Source: Mixophyes australis
Taxonomy: Eukaryota > Chordata > Amphibia > Anura > Limnodynastidae
Direction of reading: 5' to 3'
Assembly (NCBI GenBank): GCA_036250195.1
Contig: JAVHZZ010000003.1
Location: 335,492,875-335,556,874 of the forward strand
DNA length: 64,000 nt
A program made the translations under genes and the position numbers. A model generated the notes under the pieces. That model was not told the origin of the DNA and ran no database searches. It worked only from the letters and a program-made list of their open reading frames with translations. Below, in pieces: positions 23,003 to 32,931 of this stretch (the first letter of the stretch is position 1; the number at the start of each line of letters is the position of its first letter).

Positions 23003-26000
23003 GTACCCCCCCCTTGAGGAGGGGTTAAGGAACCCCGACATCCCGGTTTCCTTGGAAATTTTTTAAAGAACTCCTTCAACTGTTTAGGAGCATCGAGTTG
23101 TCTCCGTGGGATCCAAGACCGTTCTTCTAACCCACGATTCCTCCACTGCACTAGGAAGTGCACCTGACCTTGCACTTTTTTGGAATCCAAGATCTTCTGA
23201 ACAACGTATCTTGGTGATCTGTTTGATTTTCTCTCAGGCAAATTTGAAGACTGGATTTGAGTAGGATATAATACCGGCTTCAACAGAGAACAGTGAAATG
23301 TGTTGGGAATTCTCAATGAGCCCGGAATTCTTAACCTAAATGCAACAGAATTAACCTGCTTGATGATAAGGAACGGGCCGATGAACTTGGGACCTAACTT
23401 TTTGCAAGGCTGTCTGAGTTTAATGTTTTTTGTAGACAGCCACACTCTCTGGCCCACCTTGAAGGAGCAGATGGTACGATGGCGATCCGAAAAATTTTTT
23501 GCGACAACTGAAGCCTGTTTCAGAGATGCCTGTACTTTCCTCCAGATAACTCTGAGATCTCTTGCAGTGGAACGGATCTCCTGGACACCACCTGGGTTAA
23601 GTGAATACAGGGAGTTAGATCTGGGGTGAAAACCATAATTACAGAAAAACGGAGAAGTTTTAGTAGATGAGTGACAGGAATTGTTACAGGCGAATTCTGC
23701 CCAGGGTAACAAGGAAGACCAATTATCATGGAACTCTGACGTGTAGCATCGCAAAAATTTTTCCAAGGACTGGTTAACTCTTTCGGTCTGCCCATTGGAC
23801 TGAGGGTGATATGCGGATGATAAACTAACCTTGATTCCGAGGAGGGTACAGAAAGATCTCCAGAATTGCGCTATGAACTGGGAACCCCGATCGGAAACTA
23901 TGTCAGTAGGGAGTCCATGGAGCCGGAAAATATGTTGAATGAATAAGACGGCCAAATCCCGAGCTGTAGGCAGTCTGGGTAAGGGAACGAAATGGGACAT
24001 CTTACTGAACCGGTCTACCACGACCCAAATGGTATTGTGTCCTGCAGAAGGTGGTAGATCCACTATAAAGTCCATGGACAAGTGGGTCCATGGTTTTGCA
24101 GGTGGTGCCAAAGGAACTAACTGGCCTATTGGGCGGATCCTAGGAACTTTGTTTCTGGCACAAACCTCACATGAGAGGATATGACTCCTGACGTCAGCAG
24201 ACATAGATGGCCACCAGACTGTACGGGAAAGGATTTCTAACGTCTTGAAAATTCCAGGATGCCCTGCAACCCTACTGTTATGCGCCTCTGCAATAACCGC
24301 CTTCCTTAGATGGACTGGAACAAAGAGACGTCGCTCCGGAGTAGTATCAGGGGCTAATTTCTGGAATCTCTGAAGTGTGATACTCAGATCTTGGGTCAAC
24401 CCGGCATGGATTACAGAAGGGGGAATAATCGGCTCTGGGATAGTGACTGGAATGTGGTGTGCCGAGAAACTTCTGGAAAGGGCATCTGCCCGGACATTTT
24501 TGGAGCCTGGTCGGTAGGTGATCAGGAAGTTAAACCGGGTAAAGAATAACGCCCACCGAGCCTGTCTGGGATTTAATCGTTTGGCTGACTGTATATATTG
24601 TAAATTCTTGTGATCGGTAATGACAGAGATCTGATGTGAAGCACCCTCCAACCAATGCCGCCACTCCTCGAAGGCCCATTTGATTGCCAATAGTTCTCTA
24701 TTACCGACATCATAGTTGGCCTCCGCTGAAGAGAACTGACGGGAGAAATAAGCACATGGGTGCAGACGATTAGTATGAGGATCCTTCTGCGATAGGATGG
24801 CACCGGCACCGATGTCAGAGGCGTCGACCTCAAGAATAAATGTCCTAGCTGGATCCGGATGTCTGAGGACCTGAGCGGAGACAAAGGCCCTTTTCAGGCT
24901 TTCGAATGAGGCTACTGCTTGGGACGACCAATTAGTTGGATCCATTCCTTTACGGGTCAGAGCGACAATGGGAGCCACAATGTCGGCAAAGTTGTGAATG
25001 AATCTCCTATAATAATTGGAGAAGCCCAGGAACCTCTGCACCGCCTTAAGATTGTTGGGTTGCACCCAATCCAGAATAGCCTGGACCTTAGCTGGATCCA
25101 TGGAGAATCCCTCAGAAGAGATTACATAGCCTAAAAAGGATACTCTCTGTACCTCGAACTCACACTTTTCCAGCTTAGCGTACAGGTGGTTCTCTCGTAA
25201 TTTCTGTAGAACTTGTTTGACGTGAGTCTGATGGGCGGGCAAAGATCTGGAATAGATGAGGATATCATCTAAATAGACGACCACGAAACAACCAAGGAAT
25301 TCCCGAAGAACTTCATTGATCAAGTCCTGGAACACTGCAGGTGCATTACTAAGGCCAAACGGCATGACCAGATACTCGTAGTGGCCAGAGTGCGAATTGA
25401 ATGCCGTTTTCCACTCATCTCCTTCTTTGATACGGATGAGATTATATGCTCCGCGAAGGTCGATTTTAGTGAAGACAGTGGCCCCTCTTAGCTGATCAAA
25501 CAAAACCGAGATGAGCGGAAGGGGATAGGTGTTCTTGACTGTGATATGATTCAATCCCCGATAGTCAATACAAGGTCTTAACCCTCCGTCTTTTTTTGAT
25601 ACAAAGAAGCATCCCGCTCCTACGGGAGACTTAGATGGCCTGATGAAGCCTCTCTCCAGGTTTTCATCGATATACTCCTGCATGGATTTTGTTTCTGGAG
25701 CAGAAAGGGAATACAAACGCCCCTTAGGTAACTTGGAACCAGGAATAAGTTCGATGGCACAGTCAAAGTCACGATGTGGCGGTAAGGTATCAGCAGCCTT
25801 CTTGGAGAACACGTCCCAGAATTCATGATACTGTGAGGGAAGCCGCTCCGGAATAGGCTGAATCATACGCAGAGACAGTGACAAACAAGACTGTGTACAA
25901 TAAGTACTCCACTTGACAATCTCTCCTTTTACCCAGTCTATGACAGGGTTATGACAGGAAAGCCATGGGTGGCCCAAGATCATAGGAACCGACGAACAAT

Positions 26001-26334
26001 CGATCAGGAAGAAGGTGATTGACTCAGAATGGAGAGCTCCGATCTTCAACTGTAGTGGCGGGGTCTCCCAGGAAATCTTGCCACCAGGCAACGGACCTCC
26101 GTCTAAGCCACAGACAGTAATGGCAGAGTTGAGTTTTACCATCGGAATTCCGGCAGAGCGGGCAAACCCAATATCAAGGAAGTTGCCTGCAGCTCCGCTA
26201 TCAATGAAGGCCGACAGGTCCACAGAGCGAGCCCGGAAGGTGAGCTGTGCAGGGATTAATACAGCATTTTTCGGGGAGATAATTTGCAGACCTAGGTGAA
26301 CTTTCCCCTCATTCCCTAGGCATGGTCTTTTCCC
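22792..26334 (-). CDS. pol: Gypsy Pol polyprotein (PR-RT-RH-IN-chromodomain)
   Basis: Open from the frameshift site to 22792. Numbered from the GTG codon at 26223 (37 codons after the slip) it has 1143 residues. Protease: DSG at 8-10. Reverse transcriptase: about 190-365, with YLDD at 317-320. RNase H: about 462-585, with Asp466, Glu510 and Asp537. Integrase: zinc-binding His648, His655, Cys685 and Cys688, then catalytic Asp718, Asp778 and Glu814 with 35 residues between the last two. Chromodomain: about 1004-1055, with YVVQKIL, FLVQW and RSWIPR, which in chromoviruses guides integration to histone marks. All expected catalytic residues are present. The frame passes through the polypurine tract into the 3' LTR, adding about 70 residues of LTR-coded tail from residue 1074. 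It has no ATG start of its own; expression depends on the -1 shift from Gag. Confidence 0.96.
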   Translation of the reverse strand, partial: GKRPCLGNEGKVHLGLQIISPKNAVLIPAQLTFRARSVDLSAFIDSGAAGNFLDIGFARSAGIPMVKLNSAITVCGLDGGPLPGGKISWETPPLQLKIGALHSESITFFLIDCSSVPMILGHPWLSCHNPVIDWVKGEIVKWSTYCTQSCLSLSLRMIQPIPERLPSQYHEFWDVFSKKAADTLPPHRDFDCAIELIPGSKLPKGRLYSLSAPETKSMQEYIDENLERGFIRPSKSPVGAGCFFVSKKDGGLRPCIDYRGLNHITVKNTYPLPLISVLFDQLRGATVFTKIDLRGAYNLIRIKEGDEWKTAFNSHSGHYEYLVMPFGLSNAPAVFQDLINEVLREFLGCFVVVYLDDILIYSRSLPAHQTHVKQVLQKLRENHLYAKLEKCEFEVQRVSFLGYVISSEGFSMDPAKVQAILDWVQPNNLKAVQRFLGFSNYYRRFIHNFADIVAPIVALTRKGMDPTNWSSQAVASFESLKRAFVSAQVLRHPDPARTFILEVDASDIGAGAILSQKDPHTNRLHPCAYFSRQFSSAEANYDVGNRELLAIKWAFEEWRHWLEGASHQISVITDHKNLQYIQSAKRLNPRQARWALFFTRFNFLITYRPGSKNVRADALSRSFSAHHIPVTIPEPIIPPSVIHAGLTQDLSITLQRFQKLAPDTTPERRLFVPVHLRKAVIAEAHNSRVAGHPGIFKTLEILSRTVWWPSMSADVRSHILSCEVCARNKVPRIRPIGQLVPLAPPAKPWTHLSMDFIVDLPPSAGHNTIWVVVDRFSKMSHFVPLPRLPTARDLAVLFIQHIFRLHGLPTDIVSDRGSQFIAQFWRSFCTLLGIKVSLSSAYHPQSNGQTERVNQSLEKFLRCYTSEFHDNWSSLLPWAEFACNNSCHSSTKTSPFFCNYGFHPRSNSLYSLNPGGVQEIRSTARDLRVIWRKVQASLKQASVVAKNFSDRHRTICSFKVGQRVWLSTKNIKLRQPCKKLGPKFIGPFLIIKQVNSVAFRLRIPGSLRIPNTFHCSLLKPVLYPTQIQSSNLPERKSNRSPRYVVQKILDSKKVQGQVHFLVQWRNRGLEERSWIPRRQLDAPKQLKEFFKKFPRKPGCRGSLTPPQGGGTVTSRGGTHSRRGSLPVGPNVPAVTMTTGTSFPSNSRPLPRQRSDASSAPCPGSQARMRSRDNQADLACG
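23003..23015 (-). other. Polypurine tract
   Basis: In element orientation AAGGGGGGGGTAC lies directly before the 3' LTR (TGTCACG), the expected place for plus-strand DNA priming. It also encodes part of Pol (Gly-Gly-Gly). Confidence 0.85.
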
Positions 26335-27170
26335 GACTTATTTGGGCAAGAACGGGAGAAGTGGCCTTTTATGCCACAGTATAGACATAGACCTTGCGAA
26401 CGTCTCCTGTCTCTCTCTTCCGAAGAGAGACGATATGCTCCTAATTGCATAGGCTCCTCACCATCCTGGGAAACAGGAACGAAGGCGAATGGAGGTGATG
26501 ATGCTTCCTTTTCAGTTTTCCGCTCCTTATATCTCCTGTCAATTTTAATGGAGAGGTGCATCAGATCCTCCAGAGAACTAGGAGACGGGTATTGCACCAA
26601 AGAATCTTTAATCTGTTCAGATAGGCTGAGACGGAACTGACTCCGTAAGGCAGGGTCGTTCCATCCACTATCAGGTGACCATCTACGGAATTCAGCGCAG
26701 TATTCTTCTGCCGACCGTCGGCCTTGTTTCAAGGACCGTAGATGAGCTTCCGCGGAGGCCACTCGATCCGGGTCATCATACAGTAAACCCAGTGCCTCGA
26801 AGAAGGAGTCTACGGACTGCATGGCCGGACTGGTCTGCGGCAAAGAAAACGCCCAGGACTGGGGGTCACCCTGTAGAAGGGAAATAATAATCCCAACTCT
26901 TTGCTGCTCTGAACCGGAGGAGCGAGGTCTCATCCGAAAATAGAGCTTGCAGCTCTCCCTGAAGTTCCGAAACAGGGTTCTATTTCCGGAGAACCGATCT
27001 GGTAAGTTCATTTTGGGTTCACAGATGGGACCTGGAGTCGGTTGTGAAGCTTTTGTGGCTTCTTCTTGAACAGACATACGCTCAGCCAATCCCTGCATCA
27101 TCTGATACAAGGACTCAACGTGGCCTGCTAGAGTTTGTGCTGGAGACGGTGTGGATCCACTTGTATCCAT
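26316..27170 (-). CDS. gag: Gypsy Gag polyprotein
   Basis: A 284-residue Gag that would assemble the virus-like particle and package the element RNA in the cytoplasm. The ATG at 27170 is the first after the LTR and gives a 34-nt leader. The N-terminal third has a predicted helical stretch (AQTLAGHVESLYQMMQGLAE, about 12-31). The central region (about 55-220) has the capsid-type pattern of retrotransposon Gag proteins, including DRFSGNRTLFRNF, DPQSWAF and FRRWSPDSGW. The C-terminus has one CCHC zinc knuckle, CLYCGIKGHFSRSC, at about 262-275, for RNA binding. It ends in TAG ten bases after a GGGAAAA slippery heptamer, so Pol is made as a Gag-Pol fusion. No internal stop or shift is seen. Confidence 0.95.
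   Translation of the reverse strand: MDTSGSTPSPAQTLAGHVESLYQMMQGLAERMSVQEEATKASQPTPGPICEPKMNLPDRFSGNRTLFRNFRESCKLYFRMRPRSSGSEQQRVGIIISLLQGDPQSWAFSLPQTSPAMQSVDSFFEALGLLYDDPDRVASAEAHLRSLKQGRRSAEEYCAEFRRWSPDSGWNDPALRSQFRLSLSEQIKDSLVQYPSPSSLEDLMHLSIKIDRRYKERKTEKEASSPPFAFVPVSQDGEEPMQLGAYRLSSEERDRRRSQGLCLYCGIKGHFSRSCPNKSGKDHA
26328..26334 (-). promoter_or_regulatory. -1 ribosomal frameshift heptamer G_GGA_AAA
   Basis: In Gag frame the codons read TCG GGA AAA GAC CAT GCC TAG. The heptamer GGGAAAA fits the X XXY YYZ rule, and a -1 slip puts ribosomes exactly into the open pol frame, which continues through GGG AAA AGA CCA. A downstream pseudoknot or stem was not established. Confidence 0.85.
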
Positions 27171-27193
27171 CCTAATCTTGTCTCCGTGAGTGG

Positions 27194-27203
27194 GCCGGTT
27201 ATA
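27194..27203 (-). promoter_or_regulatory. Putative self-priming primer-binding site
   Basis: One base after the 5' LTR the element reads TATAACCGGC, not the TGG start expected for a tRNA primer. The complement GCCGGTTATA occurs in the LTR at 27591-27600, about 31 nt after the TATA-like box, exactly where the RNA 5' end is expected. This matches the self-priming mechanism known for the Tf1/sushi branch of Gypsy elements. The match is seen directly; its use is inferred. Confidence 0.65.
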
Positions 27204-27204
27204 A

Positions 27205-27967
27205 TGTTAGGAACCCCTCCAGCCGGCACAACACAACCCGGAGTCTACTCTGCCAGTCAGGTGTTCACTGGAGCCCCTGATGGTGGGGACAGACTGGGCT
27301 GCAGACTGACAGAGGGTCGTGAAGTGTGTACCGGCTGGGGAGAACCCAGGCAAGAAGAGTCAGGTCCACGCAGAGGTCAAAAGGTAGGCAGCAGGTAACA
27401 GAAACGATGAGCAAGCTGAGGTCAGAGGTCACAGGCAAAGTAGCAGAACGGGTAAACGAGCCAAGGATCAGGGTCACAGGAAACACAAGCGAAGTCAAAT
27501 ACGAAGCCAAGGGTCATACACGGGAAGTCAAAACGTAGATACAGGAACAGGAACTGGAGCAAGCAGGTCAGCAGACTGGAGCACAGAAGCTATAACCGGC
27601 AATGAGGCAGCAGACCTCATTGCCTTAAATACAACCCATAACCAATCAGAACCTGCCCCTAGACAAGGCCACACTTGTAGGCTAATTGCCAGCACCTAGC
27701 AAGACCAATCAGGGCTTAGCACTGAAATCCACACCTGCAGGCTAATGCCTGCTAATTCAGCCACAGGCTAAATCTGCCTGATTGTCCCTAGAGCGCATGC
27801 GCGCCTGGCTGCCAGGACACGGCGCTGAGGAAGCGTCCGACCGTTGCCTTGGCAACGGTCGGGAGTTGGAAGGAAATGACGTCCCGGTCGTCATGGTGAC
27901 GGCCGGGACGTTGGGACCTACAGGAAGCGAGCCGCGGCGGCTGTGAGTACCGCCGCGGCTCGTGACA
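27205..27967 (-). repeat. 5' LTR of the Gypsy element
   Basis: In element orientation it runs from 27967 (TGTCACGAG) to 27205 (CCTAACA). A TATA-like TATTTAA lies at 27631-27625. A perfect 10-bp stem with a 7-nt loop (GGCAATGAGG / CCTCATTGCC, 27598-27624) follows directly. A start about 31 nt after the TATA would begin at GCCGGTTATA (27600-27591). I see no clear AATAAA in the inferred R-U5. Confidence 0.95.
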
Positions 27968-28712
27968 ATAATACAGTACAGTACAGCTAATACCAAAAGA
28001 TACATACATACCGCTGCGCTCCGACGGGCATCTGTGAACTGTAGTTCACCCTTGAATACTGTGGTCAGAGAATGACTGAAGCTAGTGGAAGCGCAGCTAT
28101 GATATATATACATTCAGTGTTACAGAGTGAACAATGCAGATGACGTGGCTTGCTTCTATAGGTCCAGACTTCGGGTGGGTCCAGGGTAAACAGGTCATAG
28201 GCTAGTTCAAACGAAAGAATCCAAAGGTGGGGGTCATCTCTCCAGGGGATGTGCTCCTTTGTTCCCGCCAAGACTCCAGTTACAACTAGTCTATTAGCAT
28301 TTTATAGTCAGCATATTAAAGGTTTATACCCTAACATCAATAACTAGAGTATGCAATGTGCAATCTATTCTCCGAATGCAGCGGACAGCTGCTGATGTAA
28401 AGGGGATTAATATGATATCAGACATGACACATTTCCTTTAACCTGAACCTTAAATAACACTGAGGTGTACATGTAATCATAATATATAAACTAATAATAA
28501 ACTAAATGCTATCTGCTCATAAATCACTGTAGAATAGATTCAATATGAATATGAATTATATAAATAACTAAATGTTGTAATGCGAGTGTGTACGTGCGTA
28601 TTTTACCGTGCGATCGCAGTATGCCACGTTTAGTGCAATCAGTGCAATCGACCAATAAAACAATATTAACCAATATACTTTAGTTCATCCAATTATACGA
28701 CTTCGACAATCT

Positions 28713-29735
28713 CCCCTTGAGCTATTTACCGTACTTATCACACCTTCAATTCTGACATCCACCACCCCTGCAGACACCCACTGCATTTCTAAGGAAAGTT
28801 TGTAGCAATGTGATACAAGTGGACAGGTAGGGACACCAGGGTGAGTATAGGATATTATACACTTTATTACATCTATGTTTGTGTGTGTGTGTGTGTGTGT
28901 CTGGAGGAGCAGCTGCAAAATTCACACTGTGACCAGTGACACTGTTGTGGATTATAATTGATATTATTATCTGTAATTGGAAGTCCATTACCCAACAAAA
29001 TATATATAAGCAGATAACATGTGAACATTGTATTTATGTGCAGTTCCTCTATAAAGATCTACAAATACAAATTACTCCAAAAGGTGAATTTCAACTTACT
29101 TAATCCACTGTAATTGTATATATTTTGCAACAACAAAACAACATAAACAGGATTGCTAAAATGCAGATGCCACACACTAATCCTTACTTAGTGTGGCCTT
29201 AAAATTTAACTGTAACATGTTTAACTGGCTTGACCTCCTTTAGTCTCATTCCTTGATGTAACTAAGTCCAGCAATCCAGTGAAACATGGTAGGTGTGCTA
29301 AGTATTTTAATTAAGTTTTTTTTTAATTCAAAAAATAATTGAATATCTAGCTATCACTTCCTGATAGAAACAGCTCAGCTTTAGAAAGCTCTACAGAAAA
29401 TCAGCAGACAATTACAGTTTGGTGGCAGTAGCGTTATAATATAGCAGGGGGTTCTTCCTGTCAATAAGATATAAGGATTTGTATGATCTCCATCCAATAT
29501 TTCTTTTATTGAGAATGCGGCACTACAGTGCTAATAATGATCTTATTATAACCAAAATGGACAATATACATGCAATAGAAATTTTTAATCGTAGTGACCA
29601 TATTGTTGAAGCAAAATGTCAATTATCAATACCTGGTGATCCTGCTGGGGACATCAAACAATTATAGTTGCATTTAAATAGAGTACAATCTGAAAACTGT
29701 TGCCTATTCTTGGTATGGTGCAAGATGATGGTCAT
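28713..29735. other. No recognisable gene; (GT)n at 28877-28900
   Basis: AT-rich. Holds a short GT microsatellite. The open frame 29479-29667 has no recognisable domain. Confidence 0.4.
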
Positions 29736-29739
29736 AATT

Positions 29740-29885
29740 TCCAACAATGGAAATGTCGACACTTGAACATGAACCTGTCAGCGGGCTAAATGCCGACACT
29801 TCCATTGTGCTGGCAGGTTCACAATGTCGATAGTGTGATTGGCGACATTGACAATGTCGCTAATCACAATGCCGACATTAGCGCG
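29740..29885. repeat. Cluster of short inverted repeats with AATGTCGAC motif
   Basis: A near-perfect stem GTGATTGGCGACATTG / CAATGTCGCTAATCAC occupies 29836-29868. A second stem pairs AACCTGTCAGC with GCTGGCAGGTT (about 29770-29820). Variants of AATG(T/C)CGACA recur in both orientations. This is probably the interior of a small MITE whose ends I could not define. Confidence 0.55.
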
Positions 29886-29956
29886 GCATGCAGATGGTAG
29901 GACCTAAAGTTTGTGTAAACAATATAAAATCCATGGATGCATCCTCCCTTGTGTCA

Positions 29957-30412
29957 TTGGTGTAGGATAGTGATGGTAATTTAATGCAGTGGGGAATGTT
30001 TCCTTTGGCACACATTAGGTCCCTTAATACCAACTGAGAATTGCTTAAATGCCACATGCTACCTGAGTATTGTTCCTGACCATGTGCATCCCTTTATGGC
30101 CACAGTCTACCCATCTTTTAATAGATACTTCCATTACTTGTTATCTCAAGCTGGTTCCATGAACATGACAATTAATTCAGTGTGTTTCAATGGACTCCAC
30201 AGTCACAAGATTTCAATCCAACAGAGCACCTTTGGGATGTTTGGAGATATGCAGCCAGAAAACCTGATAGCATGTCAACATGGACCTGAATCTGTAAGGA
30301 GATTCAGCACCGTGTTAAATCCATGCCACAAATAATTAAGTCTGTTATGGGGAAAAAGAGGTCCTACTCAGTGCTAGAAAGGAGCACCTAATAAAGTGGC
30401 CACTGAGAGTAC
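29957..30412 (+). mobile_element. Tc1-like transposon, 3' fragment with dead transposase end
   Basis: The plus strand reads the C-terminal part of a Tc1 transposase with stops and deletions: HVHPFMATVYPSF at about 30080, then QWTPQSQDFNPTEHLWDV at about 30190-30245 containing the third catalytic residue (Glu of EHLWD), and SMPQIIKSVMGKK at about 30318-30355. The segment normally carrying the second Asp (DNAPCH) is missing near 30130. The end CACCTAATAAAGTGGCCACT at about 30385-30404 is the Tc1-type right terminal repeat. It belongs to a different Tc1 family from 16558-19867. Confidence 0.88.
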
Positions 30413-32930
30413 AGCCTACTATTAAGTTCACTAGAGTATACTCTATATGAACTGTTAATCCCCTTGATGTGAAAGATTGCTTACACAAGAGCAGTCCATT
30501 CACTGGTTCATATCAGGAAGAATCAGAGTGTATTAATATACAGAGAATAAAGAGTTTACTTCTCCCCAATATCCAGAATCCCAATAGATCAATTTATGAT
30601 GGTTAATTTCATGTGGCTGGTGGCCATCAAGAATTAGATTGCACTTGAACATGGTCCCCCCCCCCCCCCTGCTCTCCTTCCCCATTAATCCAGCTTTGTC
30701 CTTAGTTAAATATTAACCCATTGTTGACCAAAAAGACTACATCTGAGGATGATGGAACCCTCTATGTAGGTATCTTTCATTCCCAAGCACTACAGATTAA
30801 AAATATTATAGTTAAAATCCATCCAAACTTACAATATAATTGACAATTTGGTAACTTTGGCACATTGTTTTCATGCAAAAAGATGTAGAACAATAAGGGC
30901 TAAAATGCATAGCTTGGATATAGAAAAGTATTATAAGGACAGACATTTGTAGATATCCAACAAGAGGGGAACATGTCTATGCTATGATTGTAATTGTTGC
31001 TCTTCTATGGGGGTATAGTTAAATATTCAAGGATGAGTTTTGATTTTTCGAGTGTAGACTTTTTTTGTTTGCCATACAAGTAATGTTATTTATATAATTA
31101 AAAGCATACAGAGCACACAATTAGGAATGTTTCCTTAACTACAAGATATGATACTGCTATTTGTAGACTTGTTAAAGTGGTCGAACACTCAGTGCCTCAG
31201 CTTTGTTGGCAGATTATTGATGAGGTTAAACCACTGACTAGAGCGGGAGATAGAAATAAACTATTATTGGAAAGAGAACTGTTTTGAAGGAGTGAAATTA
31301 AGTTGTCAATATGAAATATTTCATTTAATATAGTCAATGCATTTAGGTTTGTATGATTTATATGAGTTATATTACATATAAGGTGGAGGGTGTAACTTAT
31401 AGGAGCATGATTATCTTTAGCAAGTTAGTGTTCAGATAAACATGTATTTATTTTGTGCATGTTGTTTATTTTTCACAAGCTTAATCTTACCAATTTGTTA
31501 CTGACATAACTAAATATTGTTATATCCTGATCATTGGATAGTCGGTGGATAATGTGTTGAACTCAGTAAAAACACAGTATATGTCTTCTAAGGTTTTGAT
31601 TTCGTTTTTTGTTCAGGATCCTTTTGTCTGACCTTTGGATGTTTAATATCCGGGTTTGGGTGGGGGATGTAAGCCTACTATATTGTACTATGCATAACAA
31701 CCCACAAATAACCTGTGTCCCAAACATGTCCTTAGTGTGCATTTATAATTTAGTTATTTTTTTCGTCTGTAAGTTTCTTAAAATCTCTCCAGATAGACAT
31801 ATGGTACAATACACACTATTTTGTACTGTGTAAATACACTACAATGCTACTTGTGTTTGGTGACATTTAAAAAAAAATAATAAAAAATTAAGTTTTAAGG
31901 CAACATATTGAGCTTGAATAAGAACATTGCATACATTTTTTTAGCACACCTCTTTATGCCGTTTTGTTGTTACTATAATGATCAGTGAATCAGTCCATAT
32001 ACTGAATACACAGGTTGCATGGATGTATTGCAATCATATGATATTTTCTATTCCGTGCCTCACTGTGCAAACATGTAGCATGCATCTTAACTGATTAGAA
32101 CTGATTGGAATGTGGCAACGCAGAATCTATCACTCATATGTAACCATCAATAAATGGCCAATCGGAGAACTCTATATTTAAAAGTTTAATACACACCTTT
32201 ACATGGCACATTGAAAAAAATAGCATTGCTTACATAATAATGTCAGTAACATATTTAACATCTTTATAACTCATGCTGTGTTAGTGTATAAAAAATATTT
32301 AACGAGGGGGTTGATTTGCGTCCTTTACGTCTGGCACTTCCAAAAACTACACAAGGTGACGCGTAGATAAAAAAGCTATAGACAAAATAAAATGGTACAA
32401 GTCCGAGTGATAGAGTAAGAGCAATGCATTATTTAGCAGGCCATATCTAAATGGTATATAGGTATTTGGATTGAAAAATAATGAGTGCACAGAGCAAGGA
32501 TTGACTTGATTAAGTGTAAGCCATCCCTACTTTATTTTACTTTGTGATAAGAATCTGTATCTGCTAAAAGATAAGGCAGGAACAACACTATTTTATGTCT
32601 TCAAAGCAGACTAGCTTGCATTATGCCGATGTGTGAAAGGATGTGTCTGTCAAAAAGTTGCTACGCAATGTCAAGGGACTTTCTTTTCACTTTTATTAGT
32701 GAAAGAGGGAGCTCTTATAAGGTTCATGTTACCAGCAGTGTCGAGCTGTCCATTATAGTCTGTTCATATTGACTGTCTCTAAGAAAATGTATTGGAAAGG
32801 AGGTCAGTGCAGAGATGAAGACAACATTCACAGGCATTGACTGTCCAAAAATGGATCTTGGTAACAATTATAAAAATTAAATACAATAATTGTAGCAGAA
32901 ATAAAATATATACCTCTAGTCCAGTGATAG
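30413..32930. other. No recognisable gene
   Basis: About 2.5 kb of AT-rich sequence with a C-run near 30657. No domain-bearing frame, terminal repeats or tandem arrays were identified. It may be unique host DNA. Confidence 0.45.
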
Positions 32931-32931
32931 A

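Larger units (their letters stand above)
22240..27967 (-). mobile_element. Full-length Ty3/Gypsy chromovirus
   Basis: A 5728-bp element with two 763-bp LTRs of equal length (22240-23002 and 27205-27967, no difference seen by eye) ending TG...CA. A 5-bp duplication ATAAT flanks it (22235-22239 and 27968-27972). On the minus strand the order is 5' LTR, 34-nt leader, gag, -1 frameshift, protease, RT, RNase H, integrase, chromodomain, polypurine tract, 3' LTR. Both frames are open over their whole length. The absence of visible LTR differences and the intact genes indicate a recent insertion that may still be active. It sits inside an older solo LTR. Confidence 0.97.
22114..28708 (-). mobile_element. 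Solo LTR (862 bp without insert), split by the Gypsy element
   Basis: Plus-strand ends are TATTAAAG (22114) and CTTCGACA (28708), flanked by an exact 4-bp duplication ATCT (22110-22113 and 28709-28712). Read on the minus strand it begins TGTCGAAG, carries a TATATA box, then AATAAA signals near the end, and terminates CTTTAATA. This is an LTR layout (U3, R, U5) with the unusual end dinucleotides TG...TA. The part 22114-22239 plus 27973-28708 aligns throughout with the uninterrupted copy at 63038-63895. No internal retroviral region is attached, so it is a solo LTR formed by recombination. Confidence 0.85.

Noticed and set aside
28709..28725. ATCTCCCCTTGAG as a polypurine tract next to an LTR with internal region
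   Set aside because: The ATCT matches the left flank as a 4-bp duplication, so the sequence after it is host DNA and the LTR is solo.
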